Below, piece after piece: positions 43,766-51,475 of a stretch of 64,000 nt of DNA. The position numbers and the translations under genes are program-made. Position 1 is the stretch's first letter. Each line of letters opens with the position of its first letter. Under the pieces are notes generated by a model that was not told the DNA's origin, searched no databases, and saw only the letters and a list, made by a program, of their open reading frames with translations. The DNA comes from an uncultured Clostridia bacterium (GTDB lineage: Bacteria; Bacillota; Clostridia; Oscillospirales; Acutalibacteraceae), in contig CAMNST010000003.1 in assembly GCA_946555465.1 (NCBI GenBank), positions 128,226-192,225 on the forward strand, read 5' to 3'.

Positions 43766-43841
43766 GGGAGCATAGCTCAGCTGGGAGAGCATCTGCCTTA
43801 CAAGCAGAGGGTCACAGGTTCGAGCCCTGTTGTTCCCACCA
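43766..43841 (+). tRNA. tRNA-Val (anticodon UAC)
   Basis: A 76-nt cloverleaf with acceptor GGGAGCA / TGTTCCC, D arm GCTC..GAGC, anticodon stem TCTGC/GCAGA with loop CTTACAA (anticodon TAC), T arm ACAGG-TTCGAGC-CCTGT and encoded CCA end. A terminator follows at 43844-43878. Confidence 0.97.
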
Positions 43842-43928
43842 AGAACAGACGGTAATAAAAGTGCCGTCTGTTTTTTTATTAGTTAGAAAATAAAGCAGGG
43901 CGCGAACCTGTGACAAGCCGCTCCAAAT
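43826..43928 (+). repeat. Direct repeat copy A: tRNA-Val tail plus terminator (103 bp)
   Basis: Begins in the tRNA T arm, includes the 3' CCA end, the terminator hairpin and a stretch that is the reverse complement of the T arm (CGAACCTGTGAC). It is repeated at 43988-44090 with three mismatches and no indel. Confidence 0.9.
43844..43878 (+). terminator. Terminator of tRNA-Val
   Basis: AACAGACGG (43844-43852) pairs with CCGTCTGTT (43864-43872), followed by a run of T. A second identical copy lies 162 bp downstream. Confidence 0.85.
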
Positions 43929-43987
43929 CAGCGAGATTTGGAAGAAACAGTCCGGTGGACTGTTTCGCAGCGGGTTAGTTTCTCGGT

Positions 43988-44090
43988 CCTGTTGTTCCCA
44001 CCAAGAACAGACGGTAATAAAAGTGCCGTCTGTTTTTTTATTAGTTAGAAAATAGAGCAGGGGTCGAACCTGTGACAAGCCGCTCCAAAT
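43988..44090 (+). repeat. Direct repeat copy B of the tRNA-Val tail
   Basis: 103 bp, three mismatches to copy A. It holds only the last ~16 nt of the tRNA, so there is no second tRNA gene. The 59-bp spacer between the copies contains a 10-bp hairpin GAAACAGTCC/GGACTGTTTC. Confidence 0.9.
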
Positions 44091-44112
44091 TACAATGATT
44101 TGGAGCGGCTTG
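44076..44112 (-). terminator. Terminator after the 93-aa gene
   Basis: A 15-bp perfect stem (44076-44090 with 44098-44112, core AGCCGCTCCAAAT) just after the minus-strand stop; its left arm is part of repeat copy B. Confidence 0.75.
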
Positions 44113-44117
44113 TTTAT

Positions 44118-44399
44118 TTATTGTTTATTTTTCAGCATATGCTGCATATGTAGATAGCATTTATCGGAAAATGCGGTCAGTTCTTCCGTATAATCCAGCG
44201 CATCTCCGATTGCCATACAGAGCAGGTCGTAGTTTTTGTTGTTATACGCCTCCAGTTCAACACAGCACCCCTGCAGAACATCAAGCAGTTCTATTTTGTT
44301 TGAAAGTATCCCCAACCTGTCATTCAGTTGATTGTGCATTTTGAAAAATTCATGCAAATCTTTGCCCTCAATATCATACGAATACGTTTTTTCAGTCAT
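44118..44399 (-). CDS. Protein of unknown function, 93 aa, behind structured RNA
   Basis: Starts MTEKTYSYDIEGKDLHEFFK; predicted mostly helical, acidic, with Cys at several places (GCCVELE, DKCYLHMQ). ATG 44399 is preceded by AAGGGGGTCATAAAA, and this ribosome site directly follows the terminator of structured RNA copy 1. Thus expression may depend on readthrough past that terminator. No family recognised. An upstream ATG at 44486 would read through the RNA element and is unlikely. Confidence 0.6.
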   Translation of the reverse strand: MTEKTYSYDIEGKDLHEFFKMHNQLNDRLGILSNKIELLDVLQGCCVELEAYNNKNYDLLCMAIGDALDYTEELTAFSDKCYLHMQHMLKNKQ

Positions 44400-44419
44400 T
44401 TTTATGACCCCCTTAAAAA

Positions 44420-44590
44420 TAAAAAATGCGCGGCCGAAGCCGCGCATAAAAAACGCATGCTTCCACCGTCGCCAAACGAAATTCAATCAGCCAAGTACAT
44501 CTACGTATGCTGAAAAAGAGCATGCATTTTTATCAAAGATAAAAAAATACATACGCGGTGTACTAATAACTATATTGAATTTCATTTGGC
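44420..44590 (-). ncRNA. Structured pseudoknotted RNA, copy 1
   Basis: Promoter TTGACT (44626-44621), 18 bp, TATAAT (44602-44597). From the predicted +1 at 44590: P1 17 bp with one G-U (44590-44574 with 44487-44471), P2 AGTACA/TGTACT (44564-44559, 44499-44494), P3 CGTATG/CATACG (44555-44550, 44509-44504), P4 hairpin GATAAAAA/TTTTTATC (44545-44527), pseudoknot GCATGCT (44525-44519) with AGCATGC (44461-44455), then terminator ATGCGCGGC/GCCGCGCAT with UUCG loop (44447-44426) and T-run. Same design as copies 2 and 3 with compensatory changes. Could be a stand-alone sRNA or an attenuator for the 93-aa gene. Confidence 0.75.
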
Positions 44591-44643
44591 AAAAATATTA
44601 TATCATAATTCAAGTATATTAGTCAATATTACCTCCTAAAAAT

Positions 44644-44813
44644 AAAAAAATGCGCAGCCGAGACTGCGCATAAAAAACGCACACTCTCGTTTGCTGCGAC
44701 ACAAAACTAAAATACTATGCTAAAATAAGGCATAATTAACAGAGCGTGCATTTTTATACAGGAAATAAAATTGCAAGCCTTATTTTAAGCCATAATATAT
44801 AGTTTTATGTCGC
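44644..44813 (-). ncRNA. Structured pseudoknotted RNA, copy 2
   Basis: Promoter TTGACT (44849-44844), 18 bp, TATAAT (44825-44820). P1 14 bp with one G-U (44813-44800 with 44709-44696), inner stem GCTTAAAATAAGGC/GCCTTATTTTAGC with one bulge (44790-44777, 44731-44719), P4 (44770-44752), pseudoknot GCACGCTCT (44749-44741) with AGAGTGTGC (44687-44679, one G-U), terminator ATGCGCAG/CTGCGCAT (44671-44650). It is followed by AGGAGGT but no ORF of useful length; that sequence abuts the promoter of copy 1. Confidence 0.75.
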
Positions 44814-44891
44814 AAAATTATTATATCACAATTCGACTATGTTAGTCAATAAAAACAAAAAATTCCCTGACGCTGCAGAGAATTCTTTTAT

Positions 44892-45638
44892 CTATTTTAT
44901 TATTTTTACCATTTCATTTATATCTTTTGCCGAAAGGGTTTTGCCGCTGTTAAAGGCTGTGATATATTCGGCAAGTTTTTTTAGCCCGCCGCGGTTTGCG
45001 GTTATAATCGGTATGTCTTCCGGCATATTTTCAACAGATACCTGTGCCGTCGGATTTGAAAAATAAACAATTCCCTGAACCCATATGTTAAATCCGCTTT
45101 TTCTTAAAATGTTTGCCAATCTGTATATATGGGTGGAAACCTGTTTTATAGGATTATAGAACTGTTTTGAATATTTTCCTCCGCCTCTTCCTGTTTTAAA
45201 CTGCGTCCAGTTGTGTGACTGTGCATTTCCTGTTATTTCTTGATTGTGGTTTTTTACTTCAATAATGAAAACACCGTTTGTGCCCACAACAATCATATCC
45301 GTTTCACTTGTTTTGCCGTTATAAGTTATCCTGGCATTTGTTATGATTCGGTAGTCATCGGAAAGACAGCGGACAAGTTGTTTGGCTGCCTTTTCGCCTG
45401 TTATACCTGAATGTATTATCTTTATCTGCCTTTTTGAAATATGCGTTATTACTGCTGCAAAACCTGTTGTTAAAGACGAACATAGGATATATGTAAAATT
45501 CAGAATGCCGTTTTTATAAAAATAAACAGCCGTAATGCTCCATATTGCGGCACTCAGCAAAATCATAACTGCCGAAAGTATAATATATTTGTATTTTTTA
45601 TTTCTGAGTGCGTTTGAGCCTTTGTATAGTTTTGCCAT
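44892..45638 (-). CDS. NERD-domain membrane protein
   Basis: A 248-aa protein. Two membrane helices at the N-terminus (~18-40, 48-65) are followed by a nuclease-related NERD domain: GEKAAKQLVRCLSDDY, then TDMIVVGTNGVFIIEVKNHN, where Asp, Glu and Lys correspond to the predicted nuclease core. The C-terminal ~60 residues are extra. Family members are predicted DNA-processing nucleases, but activity is mostly unproven. ATG 45638 with AGGAG. It lies next to the tandem RNAs and the duplicated tRNA tail. Confidence 0.82.
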   Translation of the reverse strand: MAKLYKGSNALRNKKYKYIILSAVMILLSAAIWSITAVYFYKNGILNFTYILCSSLTTGFAAVITHISKRQIKIIHSGITGEKAAKQLVRCLSDDYRIITNARITYNGKTSETDMIVVGTNGVFIIEVKNHNQEITGNAQSHNWTQFKTGRGGGKYSKQFYNPIKQVSTHIYRLANILRKSGFNIWVQGIVYFSNPTAQVSVENMPEDIPIITANRGGLKKLAEYITAFNSGKTLSAKDINEMVKIIK

Positions 45639-45760
45639 TTATATCAACTCCTGTTTTTATTATAATAAGTATGTGTATAATGTCAAATTGTTCAATGTTC
45701 TTGACAATTATTTTTTATTATGTTTTAATGATTTAAAGATGATATTTAGGAGGGTTTTCC

Positions 45761-46195
45761 TTGAAAAGAATTTTAACATACGGCACATTTGATTTGCTCC
45801 ATTACGGTCACATCCGTCTTCTTCAAAGGGCAAAGGCAATGGGCGATTATCTTGTTGTTGCTTTGTCAACTGATGAATTTAATGCCGGCAAAGGCAAAAG
45901 AGCATATCATACGTATGAAACAAGAAAGAAAATGCTTGAGGCAATAAGATATGTTGACCTTGTAATTCCCGAAAACTGCTGGGAGCAGAAAATTGATGAT
46001 GTTAAAGAATATCATATAGACACGGTTGTTATGGGCGGCGACTGGGCAGGCAGCGATAAGTTTGATTATCTGAAAGATTACTGCGAACTTGTTTTTCTTG
46101 ACAGAACACCCGGTGTTTCAACAACAATGATAAAAAAAGACCTTGGTCTTAAAGAAGCAGTCAATGGTGTTGATCAACTTCCCGATGAAAAATAG
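45761..46195 (+). CDS. tagD: Glycerol-3-phosphate cytidylyltransferase-like protein
   Basis: A 144-aa nucleotidyltransferase that in the TagD family makes CDP-glycerol for teichoic acids. Seen: ILTYGTFDLLHYGHIRLLQR with HXGH, VVMGGDW and RTPGVSTTMIKK. Start is TTG at 45761 with AGGAGGG 6 nt before. It is slightly longer than TagD (~130 aa) by a C-terminal extension. No other teichoic acid genes nearby, so the product may be used in another CDP-linked pathway. Confidence 0.88.
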   Translation: MKRILTYGTFDLLHYGHIRLLQRAKAMGDYLVVALSTDEFNAGKGKRAYHTYETRKKMLEAIRYVDLVIPENCWEQKIDDVKEYHIDTVVMGGDWAGSDKFDYLKDYCELVFLDRTPGVSTTMIKKDLGLKEAVNGVDQLPDEK

Positions 46196-46211
46196 ATATT
46201 AAAATGGTTTT

Positions 46212-46245
46212 GGATAATTGCTCCCGGACGGCAATTATCCTTTTT
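46212..46245 (+). terminator. Terminator of tagD
   Basis: GGATAATTGC (46212-46221) pairs perfectly with GCAATTATCC (46231-46240), followed by six T. Confidence 0.9.
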
Positions 46246-46293
46246 TATTTATTTTGTTTTGCAAAATAAATGATAATTAAAAAATATCAATAA

Positions 46294-46482
46294 TGTTTCA
46301 CGCTGTTTTGTAACCGTTTTTATTGTTGAATTGTTGCGGAAAATGAAGATTTTACCCGTGAAACAGACAGATGTCTATTTCTCTATATATACATATTCTT
46401 GAGGTAGAATTAAATAAAAAATACAATATATTGTGTTTTTTATTCAATTTCTATTGACAGAACACAATTAATTTGTTATTAT
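46294..46482 (+). promoter_or_regulatory. nrdD control region
   Basis: A 345-bp gap. It holds a distant inverted repeat TGTTTCACG/CGTGAAACA (46294-46302, 46357-46365), an NrdR-box-like ATACAATATATTGTGT (46421-46436; fits the acaCwAtATaTwGtgt pattern) and a promoter TTGACA (46454-46459), 17 bp, TATTAT (46477-46482). A weaker second NrdR-like site lies between -35 and -10, centred ~41 bp from the first. Control by the repressor NrdR is likely. Confidence 0.55.
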
Positions 46483-46540
46483 TAATCCAGTCGCTTATAA
46501 ACGTGTAACTATTTTGTAACATTTTCGCGGGGTAAAAGAA

Positions 46541-48739
46541 ATGAAAATTATTAAGAGAAACGGTGCGGAAGTTGATTTTGATATAAACAAGATTATCGTT
46601 GCTGTATCAAAGGCAAATGCTGCCTGTAAAAAAGAAGAACTGACACAAAGCCAGATTAACGAAATTGCCGAATATGTTGAGTTTAAAATTTCAAAAGCAA
46701 GCAGATCGCTTTCGGTTGAAGAAATTCAGGATATCGTTGAAAACCAGATTATGGCACAGGGTGCATTTGATGTTGCCAGATTATATGTAAAATACCGTTA
46801 TAACCGTTCTCTTATCAGAAAGGCGAATACTACGGATAATCAGATTCTTTCTCTTATTGAATGCAATAACGAAGAGGTTAAACAGGAAAATTCAAATAAA
46901 AATCCAACAGTAAACTCCGTTCAGCGTGATTATATGGCAGGCGAGGTTTCAAAGGATATTACAAAAAGAATTCTTCTTCCGCAGGATATTGTTGATGCAC
47001 ATGAACAGGGTCTTATCCATTTTCATGATGCTGACTATTTTGCCCAGCATATGCACAACTGCGATCTTGTGAATCTTGAAGATATGCTTCAGAACGGAAC
47101 GGTTATTTCAGAAACAATGATTGAAAAACCGCATTCTTTCTCAACCGCCTGCAACATTGCAACCCAGATTATTGCACAGGTTGCGTCAAGCCAGTACGGC
47201 GGCCAGTCCATTTCTCTTGCGCATCTTGCTCCTTTTGTACAGATCAGCAGAGAAAAAATCCGCAGGGAAGTTAAAAATGAATCTGAACAACTTGAAATAA
47301 GCATGACAGAAGATCAGATAACAAAACTTACCGAAAAGAGACTTCGTGAAGAAGTTTCCCGCGGTGTTCAGACAATTCAGTATCAGGTTGTAACTCTGTT
47401 AACAACGAACGGACAGGCTCCTTTCGTTACTGTGTTTATGTATCTTAATGAGGCAAAGAGCGAACAGGAGAAAAAAGACCTTGCCCTTATTATTGAAGAA
47501 ACGCTTAAGCAGAGAATTAAAGGCGTAAAAAACGAGAGCGGCGTGTGGATTACACCTGCATTTCCTAAACTTATCTATGTTCTTGAAGAAGATAACATCA
47601 GTGACGAGTCACCGTATTTTTATCTTACCGAACTTGCAGCAAGATGCACTGCAAAAAGAATGGTTCCCGATTATATCAGTGAAAAGGTTATGCTTGAACT
47701 CAAAGGCGATGTATACACCTGTATGGGCTGCCGCAGTTTTCTTACACCGGACAGATTTACAAAAGAAAACATCGGCAATGTTGCCAATGCCAAAAATTAT
47801 GAAGAGGGCAAGCGCAAGTATTACGGCAGATTCAATCAGGGCGTGGTTACCATTAACCTTGTTGATGTTGCCTGCTCTTCAGGCGGAGATATGACCAAGT
47901 TCTGGAAAATATTTGATGAACGCCTTGACCTTTGCCACAGAGCACTCCAGTGCCGTCACAACAGACTGAAAGGCACAAAGAGCGATGCTGCACCTATTCT
48001 TTGGCAGCACGGCGCTCTTGCAAGACTCAAGAAGGGTGAAACAATAGATAAACTTCTTTTTAACGGTTATTCAACCATTTCTCTTGGTTATGCAGGCCTT
48101 TATGAATGCACAAAGTATATGACCGGAAAATCGCATACAGATGAAGCGGGCAAACCGTTTGCTCTTTCTGTAATGCAGTATATGAATGATGCCTGCTCAA
48201 AGTGGAAGGCTGAAGAGAATATTGATTACAGTATTTACGGTACTCCGCTTGAGTCAACTACATATAAATTTGCAAAATGTCTTCAGAACCGTTTCGGCAA
48301 AATTGAAGGCGTTACAGATAAAAACTATATCACAAACTCTTATCATGTTCATGTTGCGGAAGAAATTGACGCATTTACAAAACTTAAATTTGAGTCGGAA
48401 TTTCAGGCTCTGTCACCGGGCGGTGCTATTTCTTATGTAGAAGTTCCGAATATGCAGAACAATATCCCTGCCGTTATTCAGATTATGCGTTATATTTATG
48501 ATAATATTATGTATGCAGAACTCAATACAAAGAGTGATTTCTGCCAGTGCTGTGAATATGACGGTGAAATTCAGATTGTTGAAAATGAGCATGGCAAACT
48601 TGTCTGGAGATGCCCTAAATGCGGCAATGAAGATCAGGATAAGATGAACGTTGCACGCAGAACCTGCGGTTATATCGGAACCCAGTTCTGGAATCAGGGT
48701 AGAACCCAGGAAATTAAAGAAAGAGTATTGCACTTATAA
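46541..48739 (+). CDS. nrdD: Anaerobic ribonucleoside-triphosphate reductase (class III)
   Basis: A 732-aa glycyl-radical enzyme that reduces NTPs to dNTPs without oxygen. N-terminal ATP-cone (~1-95, KIIKRNGAEVDFDINKIIVA). Body includes HNCDLVNLEDML and the cysteine in STACNIATQI. C-terminal zinc site CQCCEYDG and CPKCGNED, then the glycyl-radical motif RRTCGYIG (~residue 712). Normal length. ATG 46541 with GGGGTAAAAG. Paired with nrdG. Confidence 0.96.
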   Translation: MKIIKRNGAEVDFDINKIIVAVSKANAACKKEELTQSQINEIAEYVEFKISKASRSLSVEEIQDIVENQIMAQGAFDVARLYVKYRYNRSLIRKANTTDNQILSLIECNNEEVKQENSNKNPTVNSVQRDYMAGEVSKDITKRILLPQDIVDAHEQGLIHFHDADYFAQHMHNCDLVNLEDMLQNGTVISETMIEKPHSFSTACNIATQIIAQVASSQYGGQSISLAHLAPFVQISREKIRREVKNESEQLEISMTEDQITKLTEKRLREEVSRGVQTIQYQVVTLLTTNGQAPFVTVFMYLNEAKSEQEKKDLALIIEETLKQRIKGVKNESGVWITPAFPKLIYVLEEDNISDESPYFYLTELAARCTAKRMVPDYISEKVMLELKGDVYTCMGCRSFLTPDRFTKENIGNVANAKNYEEGKRKYYGRFNQGVVTINLVDVACSSGGDMTKFWKIFDERLDLCHRALQCRHNRLKGTKSDAAPILWQHGALARLKKGETIDKLLFNGYSTISLGYAGLYECTKYMTGKSHTDEAGKPFALSVMQYMNDACSKWKAEENIDYSIYGTPLESTTYKFAKCLQNRFGKIEGVTDKNYITNSYHVHVAEEIDAFTKLKFESEFQALSPGGAISYVEVPNMQNNIPAVIQIMRYIYDNIMYAELNTKSDFCQCCEYDGEIQIVENEHGKLVWRCPKCGNEDQDKMNVARRTCGYIGTQFWNQGRTQEIKERVLHL

Positions 48740-48747
48740 TTATAAAA

Positions 48748-48772
48748 TAGGCTGTCTCTCGGGGCAGCCTTT
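48748..48772 (+). terminator. Weak hairpin between nrdD and nrdG
   Basis: AGGCTG (48748-48753) pairs with CAGCCT (48764-48769), followed by TTTT. Probably a partial terminator lowering nrdG. Confidence 0.6.
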
Positions 48773-48802
48773 TGCCATATGAATAAATTACGGAGAAAAT
48801 TT

Positions 48803-49327
48803 ATGAATTACGGAGAAATTAAAATCAACGATATTGCAAACGGAGAGGGTGTAAGAACATCACTTTTTGTTTCCGGCTGCAGACACTGCTGTAAAAACTG
48901 CTTCAATGCGCAGACATGGGATTTTGCTTACGGCAAACCTTTTACCGAAGAGACGATGACACAGATTTTTAAAGACTGTTCGCCGGAGTGGATAAACGGG
49001 CTTTCCATTTTGGGCGGAGAACCCTTTGAACCTGAAAATCAGAAAGTTCTTCTTCCGTTTCTCATTATGTTCAGAGACCGTTTTCCTCAAAAAACAGTGT
49101 GGTGTTATTCGGGATTCACAATAGAAGAAATTGTCGGAACAAAAAAGTCAAGGGCAGATACCGAAATAAGCAAAGAAATGCTTTCTTTGATTGATGTTCT
49201 TGTTGACGGAAGATTTGTTGAGGAAGAGAAAGATATTTCTCTTGTTTTCCGCGGTTCGGCTAATCAGAGAGTGATTGACGTAAAAAAAACAATACAGCAA
49301 AAAGAGATTGTTTTGTATCTTGAATAG
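48803..49327 (+). CDS. nrdG: Anaerobic ribonucleotide reductase activating protein
   Basis: A 174-aa radical SAM enzyme that installs the glycyl radical on NrdD. Seen: NDIANGEGVRTSLFVSGC and CRHCCKNCFNAQTW (CX3CX2C), SILGGEPFEPEN, VWCYSGFTIEEI and VDGRFVEEEKD. ATG 48803 with GGAG is preferred to the ATG at 48779. The ribosome-site region (AATTACGGAGAAA) is repeated just inside the gene. Confidence 0.94.
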   Translation: MNYGEIKINDIANGEGVRTSLFVSGCRHCCKNCFNAQTWDFAYGKPFTEETMTQIFKDCSPEWINGLSILGGEPFEPENQKVLLPFLIMFRDRFPQKTVWCYSGFTIEEIVGTKKSRADTEISKEMLSLIDVLVDGRFVEEEKDISLVFRGSANQRVIDVKKTIQQKEIVLYLE

Positions 49328-49485
49328 CAGATTGTTAAAATTTTGACTATATCAAATTGCCATATTATGTATGTTTTTGTATAAAGTGTAAAATTTACAA
49401 TTTTTTCTTGATTATCGGGGACAAACAGTATAAAATAATACTGCATAAAAGCAAATTATTAAATATTTTTCGGAGGTAAATTCCA

Positions 49486-50499
49486 ATGGTAAAAGTTGCT
49501 ATTAATGGTTTCGGCCGTATCGGTCGTCTTGCTTTCCGCCAGATGTTCGGTGCAGAAGGCTACGAAGTAGTTGCTATCAACGATCTTACAAGCCCTAAGA
49601 TGCTTGCTCATCTTCTTAAGTATGATTCATCACAGGGCAAGTATGCTCTTGCTGATACAGTTTCTGCTACTGATGATTCAATCATCGTAGACGGTAAAGA
49701 AATCAAAATCTACGCTAAGGCTGATGCTTCTGAACTTCCTTGGGGCGAACTTGGTGTTGACGTTGTTCTTGAATGCACAGGTTTCTATTGTTCAAAAGAA
49801 AAGGCTTCTGCTCACGTAAAGGCCGGTGCTCGTAAAGTTGTTATTTCTGCTCCTGCAGGAAACGATCTTCCAACAATCGTTTACAATGTAAACCACGAAG
49901 AATTAAAGCCAGAAGATACTGTTATTTCTGCTGCTTCCTGCACAACTAACTGTCTTGCTCCTATGGCTAAGGCCCTTAACGATTATGCAGAAATCCAGAG
50001 CGGTATTATGTGCACAATCCACGCTTACACAGGCGATCAGATGACTCTTGACGGACCTCAGAGAAAAGGTGACCTTCGCCGTTCACGTGCTGCTGCAGTT
50101 AATATTGTTCCTAACTCAACAGGTGCTGCAAAGGCAATCGGTCTTGTAATTCCTGAACTCAACGGCAAACTTATCGGTTCTGCACAGAGAGTTCCAACCC
50201 CAACAGGTTCAACAACAATCCTTACTGCTGTAGTTAAGGGCGAAGATGTTACTGTTGAAAAAATCAACGCTGCTATGAAGGCTGCTGCAACTGAATCATT
50301 CGGTTACAACACTGATGAAATCGTTTCTTCAGATATCGTTGGTATGAGATTCGGCTCACTCTTTGATGCTACTCAGACAATGGTTCTTCCTATCGGCGAA
50401 GGCCTCTATGAAGTTCAGGTTGTTTCATGGTATGATAACGAAAATTCATACACATCACAGATGGTTAGAACAATCAAGTATTTCTCAGAACTTGGCTAA
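49486..50499 (+). CDS. gap: Glyceraldehyde-3-phosphate dehydrogenase
   Basis: A 337-aa glycolytic enzyme. Seen: [37 protein letters not shown] with catalytic Cys, [33 protein letters not shown] and [16 protein letters not shown]. Asp in AINDLTS suggests NAD use. Codon choice differs from neighbours (many GCT, AAC, GGC/GGT), as expected for a highly expressed gene. ATG 49486 with CGGAGGTAAATTCC. Followed by a terminator. Confidence 0.97.
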   Translation: MVKVAINGFGRIGRLAFRQMFGAEGYEVVAINDLTSPKMLAHLLKYDSSQGKYALADTVSATDDSIIVDGKEIKIYAKADASELPWGELGVDVVLECTGFYCSKEKASAHVKAGARKVVISAPAGNDLPTIVYNVNHEELKPEDTVISAASCTTNCLAPMAKALNDYAEIQSGIMCTIHAYTGDQMTLDGPQRKGDLRRSRAAAVNIVPNSTGAAKAIGLVIPELNGKLIGSAQRVPTPTGSTTILTAVVKGEDVTVEKINAAMKAAATESFGYNTDEIVSSDIVGMRFGSLFDATQTMVLPIGEGLYEVQVVSWYDNENSYTSQMVRTIKYFSELG

Positions 50500-50515
50500 T
50501 ATATCATTAAAAAGG

Positions 50516-50546
50516 AAAATCCCGACCGTTAAGGCCGGGATTTTTT
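50516..50546 (+). terminator. Terminator of gap
   Basis: ATCCCGACC (50519-50527) pairs with GGCCGGGAT (50533-50541; one mismatch), followed by six T. It sits beside the convergent LytTR gene stop. Confidence 0.85.
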
Positions 50547-51246
50547 ATTTATTGCTCAGCAGTTCAAAAAATTTCTGCTTAAATTCCGCTCTTTTTGAAT
50601 AGGCAATAGGAATATCGTATTTCTCATCAAGTATGATTCGACCGCGGTCGTAATATGTAATATAGTTGGTATTTATAATAAAACTTTTATGCGGAAATTC
50701 AAAATAGGATTTATTGAGTTTATCATGCCAGAATTTTATGCTTTCTTTTGAAGTATATTTATTCTTTTTGGTAACAACCATTGTTTTTCTTCCGCAAATT
50801 TCAATGTAAATAATATCCGTGCAGTTAACAGTGGCAAGCCCTTTGGCTTCATCGTACAGATAAAATTTGATTTCGGCATTATCTATTTTTTCTATTGCAA
50901 AATCAAGGCCTCTGAAAAATCTGTCACTTTCAATCGGTTTGGTAAAAAAGCGTATAACGCCCAAGTCAAGCGCATCATCAAGATAACGGTCGTATTCGGT
51001 TACATATATTAATGCGGTGCCGGGCTTTGTTTTCTGAAGTTCCTTGCCTATTTCAATGCCGTTTATTTCGTCAACTTCAATACCGAGAATAGCAATATCA
51101 AAACTTTTGCTGCTGCTTAAAATATCGGTGCTGTTGCTGAACTTGAATAATTCCAGGTATAAATTATGCTGCGAAAAATATTGATTTAAGTGCCTTTCAA
51201 TATCTTCAATACATTCCTCTTCTTTATCGCATATTGCTATTTTCAA
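50545..51246 (-). CDS. LytTR response-regulator-like protein lacking the phosphoacceptor Asp
   Basis: A 233-aa protein starting at TTG 51246 (GGGGAGA 6 nt before); the in-frame ATG at 51267 has no ribosome site. Residues ~1-120 look like a receiver domain with the acidic CDKEEE, Thr in YVTEYDRYL and Lys in FFTKPIE. At the phosphorylation site, FDIAILGIEVDEINGIEIG has Gly where LytTR/AgrA regulators have Asp (FLDI). Residues ~130-233 are a LytTR DNA-binding domain (DIIYIEICGRKTMVVT, FPHKSFIINTNYI). No kinase gene is adjacent. Confidence 0.85.
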   Translation of the reverse strand: MKIAICDKEEECIEDIERHLNQYFSQHNLYLELFKFSNSTDILSSSKSFDIAILGIEVDEINGIEIGKELQKTKPGTALIYVTEYDRYLDDALDLGVIRFFTKPIESDRFFRGLDFAIEKIDNAEIKFYLYDEAKGLATVNCTDIIYIEICGRKTMVVTKKNKYTSKESIKFWHDKLNKSYFEFPHKSFIINTNYITYYDRGRIILDEKYDIPIAYSKRAEFKQKFFELLSNK

Positions 51247-51420
51247 AATGATATCTCCCCAACACATAATTGTTAATACGCAAATATGTATAAATTCTAA
51301 CTGTGATTATTATCATATAGTATTTTAGTTGAAAAAAAACGCGGAAAATGTCAAAAATACCCATATTATGTGAAATTGTGATATAGTAATTCACTTTAAT
51401 GATTTCTTGCCGAAAAATAA

Positions 51421-51459
51421 AAAAATCATGGTCAATTTGGTTTGTTGACCATGATTTTT
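51421..51459 (-). terminator. Terminator of the carboxypeptidase gene
   Basis: AAAAATCATGGTCAA (51421-51435) pairs perfectly with TTGACCATGATTTTT (51445-51459), 16 bp after the minus-strand stop. Confidence 0.88.
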
Positions 51460-51475
51460 TATATCTGCTTTTTAT

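Noticed and set aside
43929-44003. Possible second tRNA gene before repeat copy B
   Set aside because: Only the last 16 nt of the tRNA are duplicated; no acceptor 5' strand, D arm or anticodon arm is present.
43812-44078. 88-aa minus-strand ORF with an internally repeated peptide (LLYFLTNKKTDGTFITVCSW)
   Set aside because: It is the antisense of tRNA-Val and its duplicated tail; ends such as WEQQGSNL are a common artefact of reading tRNA genes backwards. No ribosome site.
44430-44622. Short ORFs across the structured RNA copies (for example plus-strand frames of 61 and 96 aa)
   Set aside because: They run over promoter, stems and terminator of the RNA and change between copies without codon-like conservation.
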